Source of the DNA: Photobacterium lutimaris
Lineage (GTDB): Bacteria > Pseudomonadota > Gammaproteobacteria > Enterobacterales > Vibrionaceae
DNA: 64,000 nt
Direction: 5' to 3'
Assembly (NCBI RefSeq): GCF_003025555.1
Contig: NZ_PYMH01000006.1
Span: forward strand, 124,001-188,000
The notes beneath the pieces were generated by a model that was given only the letters and a program-made list of their open reading frames with translations, did no database searches and was not told where the DNA came from. Below, in pieces: positions 36,636 to 46,893 of the stretch. Every line of letters begins with the position of its first letter. Positions within the stretch are counted from its first letter, which is position 1. The position numbers and the translations under genes are program-made.

Positions 36636-39269
36636 ATGAGCGATCTTGCAAAAGAGATCACGCCCGTAAACATTGAAGAGGAGCTGAAAGGCTCATACCT
36701 CGACTACGCGATGTCAGTTATCGTGGGTCGTGCTCTTCCTGATGTGCGTGATGGCCTTAAGCCGGTACACCGTCGCGTTTTATTCGCGATGAACGTGCTG
36801 GGCAATGACTGGAATAAAGCATATAAAAAATCTGCCCGTGTGGTCGGTGACGTAATCGGTAAATATCACCCGCACGGTGATAGCGCGGTTTACGATACCA
36901 TCGTACGTATGGCGCAACCTTTCTCTCTTCGCTACATGCTGGTAGATGGTCAGGGTAACTTCGGTTCGATTGACGGCGACTCTGCTGCTGCAATGCGTTA
37001 TACCGAAGTGCGCATGTCCAAGATCGCCCATGAATTGTTGGCGGATCTTGACAAAGAGACGGTAGATTACGTTCCTAACTATGATGGTACCGAGCAGATC
37101 CCTGCGGTACTGCCAACTCGGGTCCCGAACTTGCTGGTTAACGGCTCATCGGGTATCGCGGTTGGTATGGCGACGAATATCCCGCCTCATAACCTTGGTG
37201 AGGTCATTGATGGCTGTTTGGCTTATATCAATGATGAGAGTCTCACCATTGATCAGCTGATGGAGTATATCCCAGGTCCGGATTTCCCGACTGCAGCGAT
37301 GATCAGTGGTCGTAAAGGTATTGTCGACGCCTATAAGACAGGTCGTGGCAAAATCTACCTGCGCTCAAAAGCGAATATCGAAGTTGAGAAGAATGGTAAA
37401 GAAACCATTATTGTCACCGAGATCCCTTACCAGGTTAACAAGGCTCGTTTGATCGAAAAAATCGCCGAGCTGGTTAAAGACAAGAAGATTGAAGGCATCA
37501 GTGCCCTGCGTGACGAGTCTGACAAAGACGGTATGCGCATTGTTATCGAATGTAAGCGTGATGCTGTGGGCGAAGTGGTTCTAAATAACCTCTACGCGCA
37601 AACTCAGCTGCAGACCACATTCGGTATCAACATGGTGGCACTGGACAACGGCCAGCCGAAGACATTCAACCTGAAAGACATGTTGAAGTGCTTCGTCAAC
37701 CACCGTCGTGAAGTGGTAACTCGCCGTACTATCTATGAGCTACGCAAAGCCCGTGAACGTGCCCACCTTCTTGAAGGCTTGGCACTGGCACTGGCCAATA
37801 TCGATGAGATCATCGAACTGATTAAAAACGCGCCGACACCTGCAGAAGCAAAAGCTGGCCTTGTTGCTCGTGGCTGGGATCTTGGTAACGTTGCAGCAAT
37901 GCTTGAGCGTGCTGGTACCGATGCTGCTCGCCCAGAATGGCTGGAAGAGCAATACGGTATCCGTGATGGTCAGTACTACCTGACCGAACAGCAGGCACAA
38001 GCCATTCTCGATCTTCGTCTGCACAAGCTGACCGGGCTAGAGCACGAGAAGATCCTTGGCGAATACAAAACGCTGCTTGAAGAAATTGCTGAACTGCTAT
38101 ACATCCTTGGTAGCTCAGAACGTCTGATGGAAGTGATTCGCGAAGAGCTAGAAGCGGTTAAAGAGCAGTTCAACGATGTACGTCGTACTGAAATCACCGC
38201 AGCTAGCCACGATATCGACCTGGAAGATCTGATCAACCAGGAAGACGTTGTTGTGACGCTTTCTCACGAAGGTTACGTCAAGTACCAGATACTGAGCGAC
38301 TACGAAGCACAGCGTCGTGGTGGTAAAGGTAAAGCTGCAACGCGTATGAAGGATGAAGACTTCATTGAGCGTCTGCTGGTGGCCAATACCCACGATACCA
38401 TTCTGTGCTTCTCAAGCCGTGGCCGTATGTACTGGCTGAAAGTGTACCAGTTGCCGCTGGCTAGCCGTACTGCCCGTGGTAAGCCGATTGTTAATATCCT
38501 TCCGCTGGAAGAAGGTGAGCGAATTACCGCTATCCTGCCAGTGAAAGAATATGAAGCTGACAAGTTTGTCTTCATGGCAACCGCTGATGGTACTGTTAAG
38601 AAGACACCTTTGACGGACTTTAGCCGTCCGCGTAGTGCCGGTATTATTGCCGTTAACCTACGAGAGGGTGATTCGCTGATTGGCGTTGACGTTACCAACA
38701 GCACAGACCAAATCATGCTGTTCTCTGAAGCGGGTAAAGTGGTTCGCTTCTCGGAAGAGCAAGTACGTGGTATGGGCCGAACGGCTGCCGGTGTTCGTGG
38801 TATGAAGCTGGCGGAAGGCGATAAAGTTGTCTCGCTAATCGTGCCTCACAACGACGGTGATATCCTGACGGTAACTGAAAATGGTTACGGTAAGCGTACA
38901 GAGCTTGCTGAGTACCCGTCGAAGAGCCGTGCGACTCAAGGTGTTGTGTCGATTAAAGTGTCTGACCGTAACGGTAGCGTTGTCGGTGCTGTCCAGGTTG
39001 AAGACGGCGACGAGTTCATGATGATCACCAATGGCGGTACGCTGGTTCGTACCCGTGTGGCCGAAGTGAGCCGTGTTGGCCGTAATACCCAGGGTGTTAC
39101 CTTGATCCGTACTGCTGAAGGCGAGTTGGTTGTTGGCCTACAGCGTATCGATGAGCCGGAAGAAGACGAGCTGATCGAAGACGCGGAACTGGTCGAAGGA
39201 GAAGCGCCGGCAGAGGGCGAAACGCCAGCTGCGGACACTCCAGCAGACGACTCTTCTGAGCAAGAATAA
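36636..39269 (+). CDS. gyrA: DNA gyrase subunit A
   Basis: 877 residues, typical length. The breakage-reunion domain has the catalytic Tyr122 in [13 protein letters not shown]. The quinolone-resistance region reads [17 protein letters not shown], so Ser83 and Asp87 are the susceptible, unmutated residues. The GyrA-box region ([18 protein letters not shown]) and six-bladed C-terminal beta-pinwheel are present, ending in a very acidic Glu/Asp/Ala/Pro tail that in other GyrAs tunes supercoiling. With GyrB it introduces negative supercoils using ATP. Confidence 0.98.
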   Translation: MSDLAKEITPVNIEEELKGSYLDYAMSVIVGRALPDVRDGLKPVHRRVLFAMNVLGNDWNKAYKKSARVVGDVIGKYHPHGDSAVYDTIVRMAQPFSLRYMLVDGQGNFGSIDGDSAAAMRYTEVRMSKIAHELLADLDKETVDYVPNYDGTEQIPAVLPTRVPNLLVNGSSGIAVGMATNIPPHNLGEVIDGCLAYINDESLTIDQLMEYIPGPDFPTAAMISGRKGIVDAYKTGRGKIYLRSKANIEVEKNGKETIIVTEIPYQVNKARLIEKIAELVKDKKIEGISALRDESDKDGMRIVIECKRDAVGEVVLNNLYAQTQLQTTFGINMVALDNGQPKTFNLKDMLKCFVNHRREVVTRRTIYELRKARERAHLLEGLALALANIDEIIELIKNAPTPAEAKAGLVARGWDLGNVAAMLERAGTDAARPEWLEEQYGIRDGQYYLTEQQAQAILDLRLHKLTGLEHEKILGEYKTLLEEIAELLYILGSSERLMEVIREELEAVKEQFNDVRRTEITAASHDIDLEDLINQEDVVVTLSHEGYVKYQILSDYEAQRRGGKGKAATRMKDEDFIERLLVANTHDTILCFSSRGRMYWLKVYQLPLASRTARGKPIVNILPLEEGERITAILPVKEYEADKFVFMATADGTVKKTPLTDFSRPRSAGIIAVNLREGDSLIGVDVTNSTDQIMLFSEAGKVVRFSEEQVRGMGRTAAGVRGMKLAEGDKVVSLIVPHNDGDILTVTENGYGKRTELAEYPSKSRATQGVVSIKVSDRNGSVVGAVQVEDGDEFMMITNGGTLVRTRVAEVSRVGRNTQGVTLIRTAEGELVVGLQRIDEPEEDELIEDAELVEGEAPAEGETPAADTPADDSSEQE

Positions 39270-39291
39270 CTAACCAGTTAGTTAGTCTGAT

Positions 39292-39322
39292 AAAAACGCA
39301 GCCATCAGGCTGCGTTTTTTTA
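39292..39322 (+). terminator. gyrA terminator
   Basis: AAAAACGCAGCC-ATCA-GGCTGCGTTTTTTT stem with T run, 22 bases after the stop. Confidence 0.92.
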
Positions 39323-39466
39323 TGCCCGAAGGCGATGCCAAATAGGATGCGACCACTATTTTCGCCTTGCCCCTTTTCAGCACCGTCATAAAGGTGTAAA
39401 AACAGACATGAGTCACAATCTCTAGTCACAACCTTATGTTTTCCCAGCAGGAGCAAGTCTTTCACC

Positions 39467-40549
39467 ATGGACAACGTTTATAACTTTTGCGCCGGCCCAG
39501 CGATGATCCCGGCAGACGTATTGAAAAAGGCCCAACAAGAACTGATTAATTGGAATGAATTAGGCACTTCGGTGATGGAAGTCAGTCACCGTGGCAAAGA
39601 ATTCATTGCAGTGGCCAAACAGTCCGAGCAAGATTTACGCGACCTGCTTTCTATTCCTGATAACTACCACGTTCTGTTTTGCCATGGTGGGGCACGTGCC
39701 CAGTTTGCCGCCGTGCCGATGAATTTGTTGGGAGACGCTGATAGCGCCGATTATATGGACGGGGGCTACTGGGCCCATAGCGCAGCTCAGGAAGCATCGA
39801 AGTATTGCCAGCCGAATGTGGTCGATATCACCTGTGAGCGAGATGGCAAGAAAGCGATCCTACCTGCTGCAGAGTGGCCGTTGTCGGATGAGGCGGCGTT
39901 TGTTCATTTCTGTCCCAATGAAACCATTGATGGACTGGAAATCCGTGATTTGCCACAAACCGACAAGCCGATTGTGGCTGATTTGTCATCGACGATCCTT
40001 TCTCGTCCGATTGACGTATCTAAATACGGTGTGATTTATGCCGGTGCCCAGAAAAATATCGGCCCAGCCGGTCTGACTATTGTCATTGTTCGCGATGATC
40101 TGCTGGGCAAGGCCAAGTCGATTCTGCCAAGCATTCTTGACTATACCGTCCAGGTCGATAAAGAGTCGATGTTCAATACCCCGCCAACCTTTGCCTGGTA
40201 CCTTGCCGGCGAAGTATTCAAGTGGCTGAAGGAGCTGGGTGGTGTGGAAACGATGGAACAACGTAATGTAGTCAAAGCCAATGTGTTGTATGACTACATT
40301 GACCAATCAGATTTCTACCGCAACGACGTTCACGCTGATAACCGTTCATTGATGAATGTCCCTTTCCAGCTAAAAAACCCTGAGCTAGATGGTTTGTTCC
40401 TAGAGCAAGCCGATGCGGCCGGGCTGAAAGCGCTCAAGGGGCACCGTGCAGTCGGTGGCATGCGTGCGTCGATTTACAATGCGATGCCGGTTGAAGGCGT
40501 GCAGGCCCTGGTCGATTTCATGGCTAAATTCGAGCAGGAAAATGCGTAA
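39467..40549 (+). CDS. serC: Phosphoserine aminotransferase
   Basis: 360 residues, the SerC length. It starts [20 protein letters not shown], with the substrate loop [16 protein letters not shown] and the PLP lysine in [16 protein letters not shown]. The C-terminal [16 protein letters not shown] is diagnostic. It makes 3-phosphoserine from 3-phosphohydroxypyruvate and also serves pyridoxal phosphate synthesis. In enterics serC and aroA form one operon; here a two-component locus and a lipoprotein gene lie between them. Confidence 0.97.
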   Translation: MDNVYNFCAGPAMIPADVLKKAQQELINWNELGTSVMEVSHRGKEFIAVAKQSEQDLRDLLSIPDNYHVLFCHGGARAQFAAVPMNLLGDADSADYMDGGYWAHSAAQEASKYCQPNVVDITCERDGKKAILPAAEWPLSDEAAFVHFCPNETIDGLEIRDLPQTDKPIVADLSSTILSRPIDVSKYGVIYAGAQKNIGPAGLTIVIVRDDLLGKAKSILPSILDYTVQVDKESMFNTPPTFAWYLAGEVFKWLKELGGVETMEQRNVVKANVLYDYIDQSDFYRNDVHADNRSLMNVPFQLKNPELDGLFLEQADAAGLKALKGHRAVGGMRASIYNAMPVEGVQALVDFMAKFEQENA

Positions 40550-40572
40550 ATAGCCGTTTTGGCATCGAAATA

Positions 40573-40602
40573 CTAAAAGCCGCTATCTGCGGCTTTTTTT
40601 AC
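40573..40602. terminator. Bidirectional terminator between serC and blc
   Basis: AAAAGCCGC-TATCT-GCGGCTTTTTTT stem, with A/T runs on both sides, between convergent genes. Confidence 0.88.
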
Positions 40603-40624
40603 ATCTGGGAAATGGGGATGCTCG

Positions 40625-41176
40625 TTACGGATGCTGTGACTGAGCAGGGTATAGCAACCTGTTTGTTGCGAAACCTGCCTGCTCAGCAATGGCAACATAG
40701 CGAGCGATTTTTGCCTTGTCCATGATGGGTTCTCTGGCGAGCAGCCATAAGTAATCGGTGTTGTAGCCGCTGACGAGGGCAACCGAATAGTCCGGTTCGA
40801 GATAAAAAACCACGTAACTGCTGTAGAACGGTCCGAAGAAAGAGACCTTCAGGTGGGCTTCGTCGGGTTCATCAACCAAGACCGCCCGTCCCTCAGCTTG
40901 CTGCCATTGCTGGTTTTCTGTGTGATAGCCACGGTTGATCACTGTGATGGAGCCGTCATCATTGCGGCTATAGACCGCACTGACATCACTCAGACCACGC
41001 TCGAAGCTGTGATCGAGCCGAGCGATTTCGTACCAGGTACCAAGGTACCTATCGATATTGAAGGGGGAGACTGGCTCGACAGATTGCGGCATGCCGGTAC
41101 AGCCCGCCAATAGTGTTGCGCTCAACATGGTACACAGCCATGTAATAAGGTTGCTGGACTGCCATTTAATTAGCAT
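40625..41176 (-). CDS. blc: Outer-membrane lipocalin (Blc-type lipoprotein)
   Basis: 183 residues from the ATG at 41176 (GGAG ribosome site). The signal peptide ends in the lipobox LLAGC, so Cys26 is lipidated. The lipocalin signature IDRYLGTWYEIARLDHSFERG comes right after, then the strands VSAVYSRNDDGSITVINRGY, KVSFFGPFYSSYVV and the closing DYLWLLAREP. Blc binds fatty acids or lysophospholipids and is tied to envelope stress. Its start overlaps the histidine kinase 3' end by 11 bases, so it is the third gene of a two-component operon, which suggests joint regulation. Confidence 0.92.
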   Translation of the reverse strand: MLIKWQSSNLITWLCTMLSATLLAGCTGMPQSVEPVSPFNIDRYLGTWYEIARLDHSFERGLSDVSAVYSRNDDGSITVINRGYHTENQQWQQAEGRAVLVDEPDEAHLKVSFFGPFYSSYVVFYLEPDYSVALVSGYNTDYLWLLAREPIMDKAKIARYVAIAEQAGFATNRLLYPAQSQHP

Positions 41177-42440
41177 TTTCTCCATTCCTTGAATTGTCGA
41201 GCTGGCGAAACACAACGGTGGTTTTAAAGTGGGTATTATTATCCTCTGTGGCAAATTGCCACCCCATTTTTTCGCATATGCGCTCAACGATGACCAGCCC
41301 GCAGCCGTAGCCTGCATTGAAGGTTTCATTGCCATCATGGCGGTTAATGATAGTGAGCTCATTGCCAAAGAGTTGGATTTCTATATCTCCAATACTGTAG
41401 CTGAAAGCGTTTTTGATCAAATTGTTCATCACGATATTGATGAAGCTTTCAGGAGCGGAGATGGTGCTTGGTGACATTATCTCCAGAACGTAGCTGGCAT
41501 CTTGCTTGGCAAAGATGGGGGACATGATATCGAGTTGCTGGCGGAGATTATGTTCAAGTTGATAGGTCCCGAAATGGTGCTGGTCAACGCTCTCCTTGCC
41601 CAGCAATAAAAAGGCTTCGGTCAACTCGCGCATTTCTTCGCTGGCTTTTTGTAAGCGATTGATGGCCTTGATTGCCACCGGTGGCTGGTCAGGTACTTTG
41701 CTGAGAAGTTCAGCCGAGCCTTGAATGACCATGATCGGAGTACGGAGCTCGTGCGATGCGAAGCGGCTGAAGTCATGTTCGCGTTGAAAATAGCGGGCGA
41801 TGTCAACTTTGCTTTCGTGCAGTGCTTGCTCGATCTCTCGCGTCTCCTTGTAGTCGGTCTCGACCATGAAGTCGGGTTGATTGGGTGGCATGTTACGGAT
41901 TTTGTGCTCGATGGTTTCCAGCGGGCGTGAGACACTTTTGACAAAATACCAGCTGTAGATCAGCACGGCGAGGGAGACTAAGCCTCCCAAGCTGAATGTC
42001 ATGACGTGCAGGCGAGCCTCGTACTCATCGAGATAATCATCCGCATCATCTTGGAACACGATATAGAAGAGCCCATCACCGGATGGGTGCTCAGTAACAA
42101 TAAAGTGCTTGTCTTCTTTGTCTAGTAGGTGTTCATAAAATCCTGGCTCTTGATAACTGCTCAACCATGAGGGGGGGGCTTCTTTGCTCCAGTAGCTATA
42201 AAACTCCTTTTCGTTAGGGAGCTGGGCTTGATCACCAAAGCGTTGATAATCTCGGCTGTAGCGACTGGCCTCGGTATCCAGCCAGTGGTGGAGGCTGATG
42301 ATCTCTAATTCATTCTCGGCCAAATAGATCATCGACCAGAATAGTGTGAACATGATCAACGTGGGTATACCGAAGCTCCAGCGGATCTTGCGGTAAATGC
42401 TGGGATAGGATTTAGGCTTTGAGTCGGTATCCTTGGCCAT
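41166..42440 (-). CDS. Membrane sensor histidine kinase
   Basis: 424 residues. Two transmembrane helices (about 23-41 and 147-168) bracket a periplasmic domain of about 105 residues that is acidic and rich in aromatic residues. The phosphoacceptor His230 is in FSRFASHELRTPIMVIQG. The ATPase part has an N box (NNLIKNAF, about 339) and a G2-type box (YGCGLVIVERI). The G1 region (NRHDGNETFN) is weak. It overlaps the response regulator gene by 29 bases and blc by 11 bases. I cannot name the signal. Confidence 0.93.
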   Translation of the reverse strand: MAKDTDSKPKSYPSIYRKIRWSFGIPTLIMFTLFWSMIYLAENELEIISLHHWLDTEASRYSRDYQRFGDQAQLPNEKEFYSYWSKEAPPSWLSSYQEPGFYEHLLDKEDKHFIVTEHPSGDGLFYIVFQDDADDYLDEYEARLHVMTFSLGGLVSLAVLIYSWYFVKSVSRPLETIEHKIRNMPPNQPDFMVETDYKETREIEQALHESKVDIARYFQREHDFSRFASHELRTPIMVIQGSAELLSKVPDQPPVAIKAINRLQKASEEMRELTEAFLLLGKESVDQHHFGTYQLEHNLRQQLDIMSPIFAKQDASYVLEIMSPSTISAPESFINIVMNNLIKNAFSYSIGDIEIQLFGNELTIINRHDGNETFNAGYGCGLVIVERICEKMGWQFATEDNNTHFKTTVVFRQLDNSRNGENAN

Positions 42441-43080
42441 GAATAGTCTCTAGTCGTGTTTCTACAAAGTCTTTATCGATGGCATTTCTAAGGCCATAAA
42501 CATGGCTACGCAATGCATCGCTGCCTGGCGCATCCTCTCCCCAGACCGTGTCGATGACTTCTTGTCGGGATACGATAGCGGGCGCTCTTTTCATGAGAAG
42601 CGACAGGATTTTGAGTTGGATCCGGCTTAGCTTAATCGGTCGGTCGGCACGTAGAACCTCACCGGTTGCTTGATTAATGGTGATATCGGCAAAACAGAGT
42701 AAGCCGATATCTTTACGCGCCCCCCGGCAGGCAAGCGCCTGGAGCCGGAGACAGAGCTCCTCCATGGCAAAGGGTTTGATAAGGTAATCGTCCCCCCCAG
42801 CCTGAAAGGCCGCAATCTTGTCTTCAAGGCTGTCTTTTGCGGACAAAAATAGAATAGGGATATCGCACATTATCTCTTCGCGCATTTTTTTCACGGCAGA
42901 AATCCCGTCAACCTTGGGCATCATAATATCCATGATGATCACATCATAGTGATTATCCTTGACCAACTGGATTGCGCTTAGACCATGGTAGGCACAATCT
43001 ATGGTATAGCCCTCTAGCTCAAGATAGTCAGCCAGGGTTTCAGCGACATGATGGTTATCTTCGACTATCAACACTTTCAT
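42412..43080 (-). CDS. OmpR/PhoB-type response regulator
   Basis: 222 residues. The receiver domain has the acidic pair VEDNH, phosphoacceptor Asp51 in VIIMDIMMPKVDG and Lys in FLSAKDS. The winged-helix domain (about 125-222) ends RSHVYGLRNAIDKDFVETRL with the usual HGQGYRL. It is the promoter-proximal gene of the operon with the histidine kinase and blc. A divergent lipoprotein gene starts 106 bases away, with 11-bp-phased direct repeats between them. Confidence 0.95.
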   Translation of the reverse strand: MKVLIVEDNHHVAETLADYLELEGYTIDCAYHGLSAIQLVKDNHYDVIIMDIMMPKVDGISAVKKMREEIMCDIPILFLSAKDSLEDKIAAFQAGGDDYLIKPFAMEELCLRLQALACRGARKDIGLLCFADITINQATGEVLRADRPIKLSRIQLKILSLLMKRAPAIVSRQEVIDTVWGEDAPGSDALRSHVYGLRNAIDKDFVETRLETIHGQGYRLKA

Positions 43081-43110
43081 ACGGCAGCTTATTTTTTCTC
43101 ACTCGGATTT

Positions 43111-43144
43111 CTTCACGATTGCTTCACGGCGTCGGCTATAAGAT
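43111..43144 (+). promoter_or_regulatory. Direct repeat CTTCACG over a promoter, candidate response-regulator site
   Basis: CTTCACG occurs at 43111 and 43122, exactly 11 bases apart, the phasing used by OmpR/PhoB dimers. A -10-like TATAAG (43137-43142) follows, so the repeats sit where the -35 should be, as in PhoB-activated promoters. The site is between the response regulator gene and the DUF5666 lipoprotein. Confidence 0.55.
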
Positions 43145-43186
43145 ACCGCCAGTTTTCAATTACGCACAATTAATCATAGGAAAATT

Positions 43187-44455
43187 ATGAAAAAAATGGC
43201 ACTAGCTTCTCTAGTTGCAGTGGCGATGGTTGGCTGTGGTGGAAGTTCTGGTTCGGGTGGCTCAGCCGCGGACACAAAAACGGGCCGTCTCGACGGTCAG
43301 GTAGCCAACATCTCGCACAGCAGCAAGACCCTGAACGTGAACGGGTATGCACTGCGCAGTGACGGTGCGCCGGTGATGTACAGGGATGGGGTGGAATTGC
43401 CTTTTGATCAGCTGGTCAATGGTATGCGTGTTCAGATCGACGCCGACAACAACCAGATCGAAACAATGAAGCTGGACCCTTCACTGACCGGTATGGTCAG
43501 CGCAATCAACGGCGATACATTTACGGTTAACGGCATCACCATGACCTTTGCTGGTTTGACCGGTATCAATGTGGGTGATTGGGTAATGGTGACCACCTAC
43601 CCACTGGCTGATGGCTCGGTGGAAGTGGTTGCGGTGCAGAAAGTACCTGCACTGGGTTTTGTTGAAATCGAAGGGCCGGTATCACAGCTCGATACCCACA
43701 CTTTCAAGGTTGGCATGGTGACAGTCGATTACAGCAATGCCGATGTGGATGATCGCGATGAGCTGGGCAACGGCGCGTGGGTCGAAGTCTATGGTGCATA
43801 TAATACCGATACCAAGACCTTGCTTGCCACTGAGGTGGATGTCGAAGATGATCATGACTACGACGATACCGAAATCGAAGGTGTGATTTCCTGGGTCAAC
43901 AACAGCCTGACCCAAATCGAGCTCAACGGCCGTTTGCGTATCGAGGTGAACAACAATACTGAGTTTGACGATGGCCGCCGCGAGGATTTGGCTTCGGGCC
44001 GCTGGGTCGAGGTCGAGATGGTGCTGCGCTCAGGGCGTTTGGTGGCGACAGAAATCGAATTCGAGGACGGTGGTGATAGCATCAAGGGCAAAGAGTTCCA
44101 GGCTGTCGGTGAAGCCAAATACCAAGACGGCGTATTCACCATCAATGACATTGAAATTGAACTCAATGGCCAGACGGAATTCGACGATGGCTTGAATCAC
44201 GATAACCTTGATACAAGCTGGGTAGAAGTCGAAGGGCGCTACCTGAAAGATGCCAGCGGCACCGGCCGTTACGTGGCGATCGAAATCGAGCGCGAGGATC
44301 GTTTTGATGACGACATCGAGCTAGAAGGCCCAGTAATTAATGGGACAATCTGGGGCTATGAGGCAACAGATAGCTCGCTGATCAAGTACGAAGGACGTTG
44401 GGTCGACCTTGATTGTGACTTCAATGGTACCTATTTATCACGCTGTGATGATTAA
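43187..44455 (+). CDS. DUF5666 repeat lipoprotein
   Basis: 422 residues. A lipobox (VAVAMVGC, lipid-modified Cys17) is followed by a Gly/Ser linker. Five similar units and a partial sixth of about 60-75 residues then follow, each built on 'V...I.....F.VNG' and 'G.WVEV.G......L.A..I' patterns, the DUF5666 layout. The mature protein is markedly acidic (many Asp and Glu near unit ends, e.g. EVDVEDDHDYDDTEIEG), so calcium binding is conceivable. It probably sits on the outer or inner membrane facing the periplasm. Its own function is unknown; position suggests control by the neighbouring two-component system. Confidence 0.88.
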   Translation: MKKMALASLVAVAMVGCGGSSGSGGSAADTKTGRLDGQVANISHSSKTLNVNGYALRSDGAPVMYRDGVELPFDQLVNGMRVQIDADNNQIETMKLDPSLTGMVSAINGDTFTVNGITMTFAGLTGINVGDWVMVTTYPLADGSVEVVAVQKVPALGFVEIEGPVSQLDTHTFKVGMVTVDYSNADVDDRDELGNGAWVEVYGAYNTDTKTLLATEVDVEDDHDYDDTEIEGVISWVNNSLTQIELNGRLRIEVNNNTEFDDGRREDLASGRWVEVEMVLRSGRLVATEIEFEDGGDSIKGKEFQAVGEAKYQDGVFTINDIEIELNGQTEFDDGLNHDNLDTSWVEVEGRYLKDASGTGRYVAIEIEREDRFDDDIELEGPVINGTIWGYEATDSSLIKYEGRWVDLDCDFNGTYLSRCDD

Positions 44456-44475
44456 GCTGCATCTTGATTAGTCTG

Positions 44476-44504
44476 AAAAAAGCGCCTGTGGGCGCTTTTT
44501 TATT
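44476..44504 (+). terminator. Terminator after the DUF5666 lipoprotein gene
   Basis: AAAAAAGCGCC-TGT-GGGCGCTTTTTTA stem with T run. Confidence 0.9.
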
Positions 44505-44611
44505 GGTCGCGATAAAGGCTAAACAAGGCGTGTAAATTCAGTACTAGCGAACTGAGGCATTATTGGTTAATCTGCAATGACTGCGACCAAACAGGATTGA
44601 TGAAATAACAG

Positions 44612-45892
44612 ATGGAAAGTTTAACGTTACAGCCGATCAGTAAAATTAATGGCACCGTGAATTTGCCTGGTTCCAAGAGCGTCTCGAACCGAGCTTTGCT
44701 ATTGGCAGCGTTAGCAAGCGGTAAGACCCGACTGACTAACCTCCTTGATAGTGATGATATCCGTCATATGCTAACAGCCTTGACCAAGCTGGGAGTGAGC
44801 TATCAACTGTCTGAAGACAAAACCGTTTGTGAAGTCACTGGCCTAGGTGGTGCGTTCAAGCCTGCTCAAGCCATGGAGTTGTTTTTGGGCAATGCCGGTA
44901 CTGCGATGCGCCCGCTGGCAGCGGCACTGTGCCTTGGCGAGGGCGAGTTTGTTCTGACCGGCGAGCCTCGGATGAAAGAGCGTCCAATTGGCCACTTGGT
45001 TGATGCCCTGCGCACCGCGGGTGCTGATATCACCTATCTCGAAAATGACAATTACCCACCGCTCAAGATCAAAGGCACGGGCCTTAGAGGGGGTGAAGTA
45101 GACATCGATGGTTCAATCTCTAGCCAGTTTCTAACCGCCTTTTTGATGTCTGCACCGTTGGCTGCGGCACAGACGGTGATCCGCATTAAAGGCGACCTGG
45201 TGTCAAAACCCTACATCGATATTACCTTGCACATCATGGCCCAGTTCGGTGTCGAGGTGGAGAACCGCGATTACCAGGAGTTTGTGGTAAAAGGCGGCCA
45301 GACCTATCAGGCTCCGGGTGATTTTTTGGTTGAGGGCGATGCCTCGTCAGCGTCATATTTTCTTGCCGCAGCGGCGATTAAAGGCGGTGAAGTGAAAGTG
45401 ACCGGTATTGGCAAAAAGAGTATTCAGGGGGATGTTCAATTTGCCGACGCACTGGCCGCGATGGGGGCTGATATTGAGTGGGGCGATGACTATGTGATTG
45501 CCCGCCGCGGTGAACTAAAAGCCGTTGATCTGGACTTTAACCATATTCCTGATGCGGCAATGACGATTGCTACAGCGGCCTTGTTTGCCGACGGTACGAC
45601 ATCAATCCGTAATGTCTACAACTGGCGCGTGAAGGAAACAGACCGCTTGGCAGCCATGGCGACCGAATTGCGAAAAGTTGGTGCTGATGTTGTCGAAGGT
45701 GAGGACTTTATTACAATCACCCCGCCTGCACAGCTTACGCATGCTGCGATCGATACCTACGACGATCACCGCATGGCGATGTGCTTCTCGCTGGTGGCCC
45801 TGAGCGATACGCCGGTGACCATCAACGATCCAAAGTGTACCTCTAAAACCTTCCCCGATTACTTCGATAAATTGGCAATGTTGAGCAGCTAA
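44612..45892 (+). CDS. aroA: 3-phosphoshikimate 1-carboxyvinyltransferase (EPSP synthase, class I)
   Basis: 426 residues. It starts with [17 protein letters not shown] (PEP/shikimate Lys and Ser), then [17 protein letters not shown] with the Gly and Pro of a class I, glyphosate-sensitive enzyme, and [37 protein letters not shown] and [16 protein letters not shown]. It forms EPSP from PEP and shikimate 3-phosphate, the penultimate step to chorismate. It is bounded by terminators, so it is separate from serC. Confidence 0.98.
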   Translation: MESLTLQPISKINGTVNLPGSKSVSNRALLLAALASGKTRLTNLLDSDDIRHMLTALTKLGVSYQLSEDKTVCEVTGLGGAFKPAQAMELFLGNAGTAMRPLAAALCLGEGEFVLTGEPRMKERPIGHLVDALRTAGADITYLENDNYPPLKIKGTGLRGGEVDIDGSISSQFLTAFLMSAPLAAAQTVIRIKGDLVSKPYIDITLHIMAQFGVEVENRDYQEFVVKGGQTYQAPGDFLVEGDASSASYFLAAAAIKGGEVKVTGIGKKSIQGDVQFADALAAMGADIEWGDDYVIARRGELKAVDLDFNHIPDAAMTIATAALFADGTTSIRNVYNWRVKETDRLAAMATELRKVGADVVEGEDFITITPPAQLTHAAIDTYDDHRMAMCFSLVALSDTPVTINDPKCTSKTFPDYFDKLAMLSS

Positions 45893-45918
45893 TTGTCTAA
45901 GCTGTCAATATATTAAAG

Positions 45919-45946
45919 AAAACCCGCTGGCTGGCGGGTTTTTTGT
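45919..45946 (+). terminator. aroA terminator
   Basis: AAAACCCGC-TGGCT-GGCGGGTTTTTTG stem with T run. Confidence 0.9.
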
Positions 45947-46110
45947 TTTTCCGGGAGGGGATTTGGTTTTAAGCCCGATTACTGATTGGTATCACAACTT
46001 TTTTCTCGTATAATATGCCCCCGTTTGAGAGCGGTAATAAGTATCGATATGTACGGAATGCGTGTCGATGGGTATTACTGCTTAGATTTAAACAAGTTTG
46101 GAGATTACCT

Positions 46111-46794
46111 ATGTCTACTCATGCGCCAGTGATCACTGTCGATGGACCAAGCGGTGCCGGTAAAGGCACGCTATGTATGCTGTTGGCAGAAAAACTGGGC
46201 TGGAAGCTATTGGACTCTGGTGCCATCTACCGCGTGCTAGCCCTTGCGGCACTGCACCACGGGGTTGATCTTGAGTCTGAAGACGCACTTGTCCCATTGG
46301 CTGCCCACTTGGATGTACAGTTCGTGGCTGAAGGTGAGTTGGTAAAGGTGATTCTTGAAGGGGAAGACGTGTCGGGTGAACTTCGTAAGGAAGAAACCGG
46401 CATGGCAGCCTCTAAGGTGGCCGCACTGCCACGCGTTCGCGAAGCGTTGCTTCGTCGCCAGCGAGCCTTCAGTGAGGCGCCGGGTTTGGTGGCGGATGGT
46501 CGTGATATGGGAACCGTTGTGTTCCCTCAGGCAGAAGTCAAGTTCTTTCTCGATGCCAGTGCTGAAGAACGTGCGAGTCGTCGCATGAAGCAGTTGCAAC
46601 AGAAAGGGTTAGATGTTAACTTTGACCACCTTTTGAAAGAAATTCAGGAACGTGACTACCGAGATCGCAATCGTGCGGTCGCACCGTTACGTCCCGCGGC
46701 TGATGCTTTGGTGCTAGACTCTACAGAGATGTCTATCGACCAAGTCATTGAACTGGCATTGGCCCATATTGAAACGAAATTATCAGCCGAATAA
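46111..46794 (+). CDS. cmk: Cytidylate kinase
   Basis: 227 residues from the ATG at 46111 (GGAG ahead). The P-loop is [17 protein letters not shown], followed by [40 protein letters not shown] and the lid region [20 protein letters not shown]. It phosphorylates CMP and dCMP. It lies immediately ahead of rpsA, the standard cmk-rpsA-ihfB order. Confidence 0.97.
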   Translation: MSTHAPVITVDGPSGAGKGTLCMLLAEKLGWKLLDSGAIYRVLALAALHHGVDLESEDALVPLAAHLDVQFVAEGELVKVILEGEDVSGELRKEETGMAASKVAALPRVREALLRRQRAFSEAPGLVADGRDMGTVVFPQAEVKFFLDASAEERASRRMKQLQQKGLDVNFDHLLKEIQERDYRDRNRAVAPLRPAADALVLDSTEMSIDQVIELALAHIETKLSAE

Positions 46795-46893
46795 TTCGGC
46801 AGATGGCGTCGGTGTCACGGATGATAACTGACATTACTACCAACCCCATGCGGTAGGATACCCATGGTTGTTAATCACATTGAAGATTAAATA
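46795..46893 (+). promoter_or_regulatory. rpsA leader with non-canonical ribosome site
   Basis: The ATG of rpsA is preceded by GAAGATTAA, with no strong Shine-Dalgarno sequence. In E. coli the rpsA leader also lacks one and works through folded hairpins that S1 itself binds to shut off translation. The same autoregulation is likely here; the folds were not computed. Confidence 0.45.

Noticed and set aside
36636..39269. Quinolone-resistance substitutions in gyrA
   Set aside because: Ser83 and Asp87 are the wild-type residues; no resistance change is visible.
40625..41368. A 247-codon version of the lipocalin starting at 41368
   Set aside because: The extra 64 codons overlap the kinase ATPase domain in another frame and would bury the lipobox signal peptide; the start at 41176 has a ribosome site.
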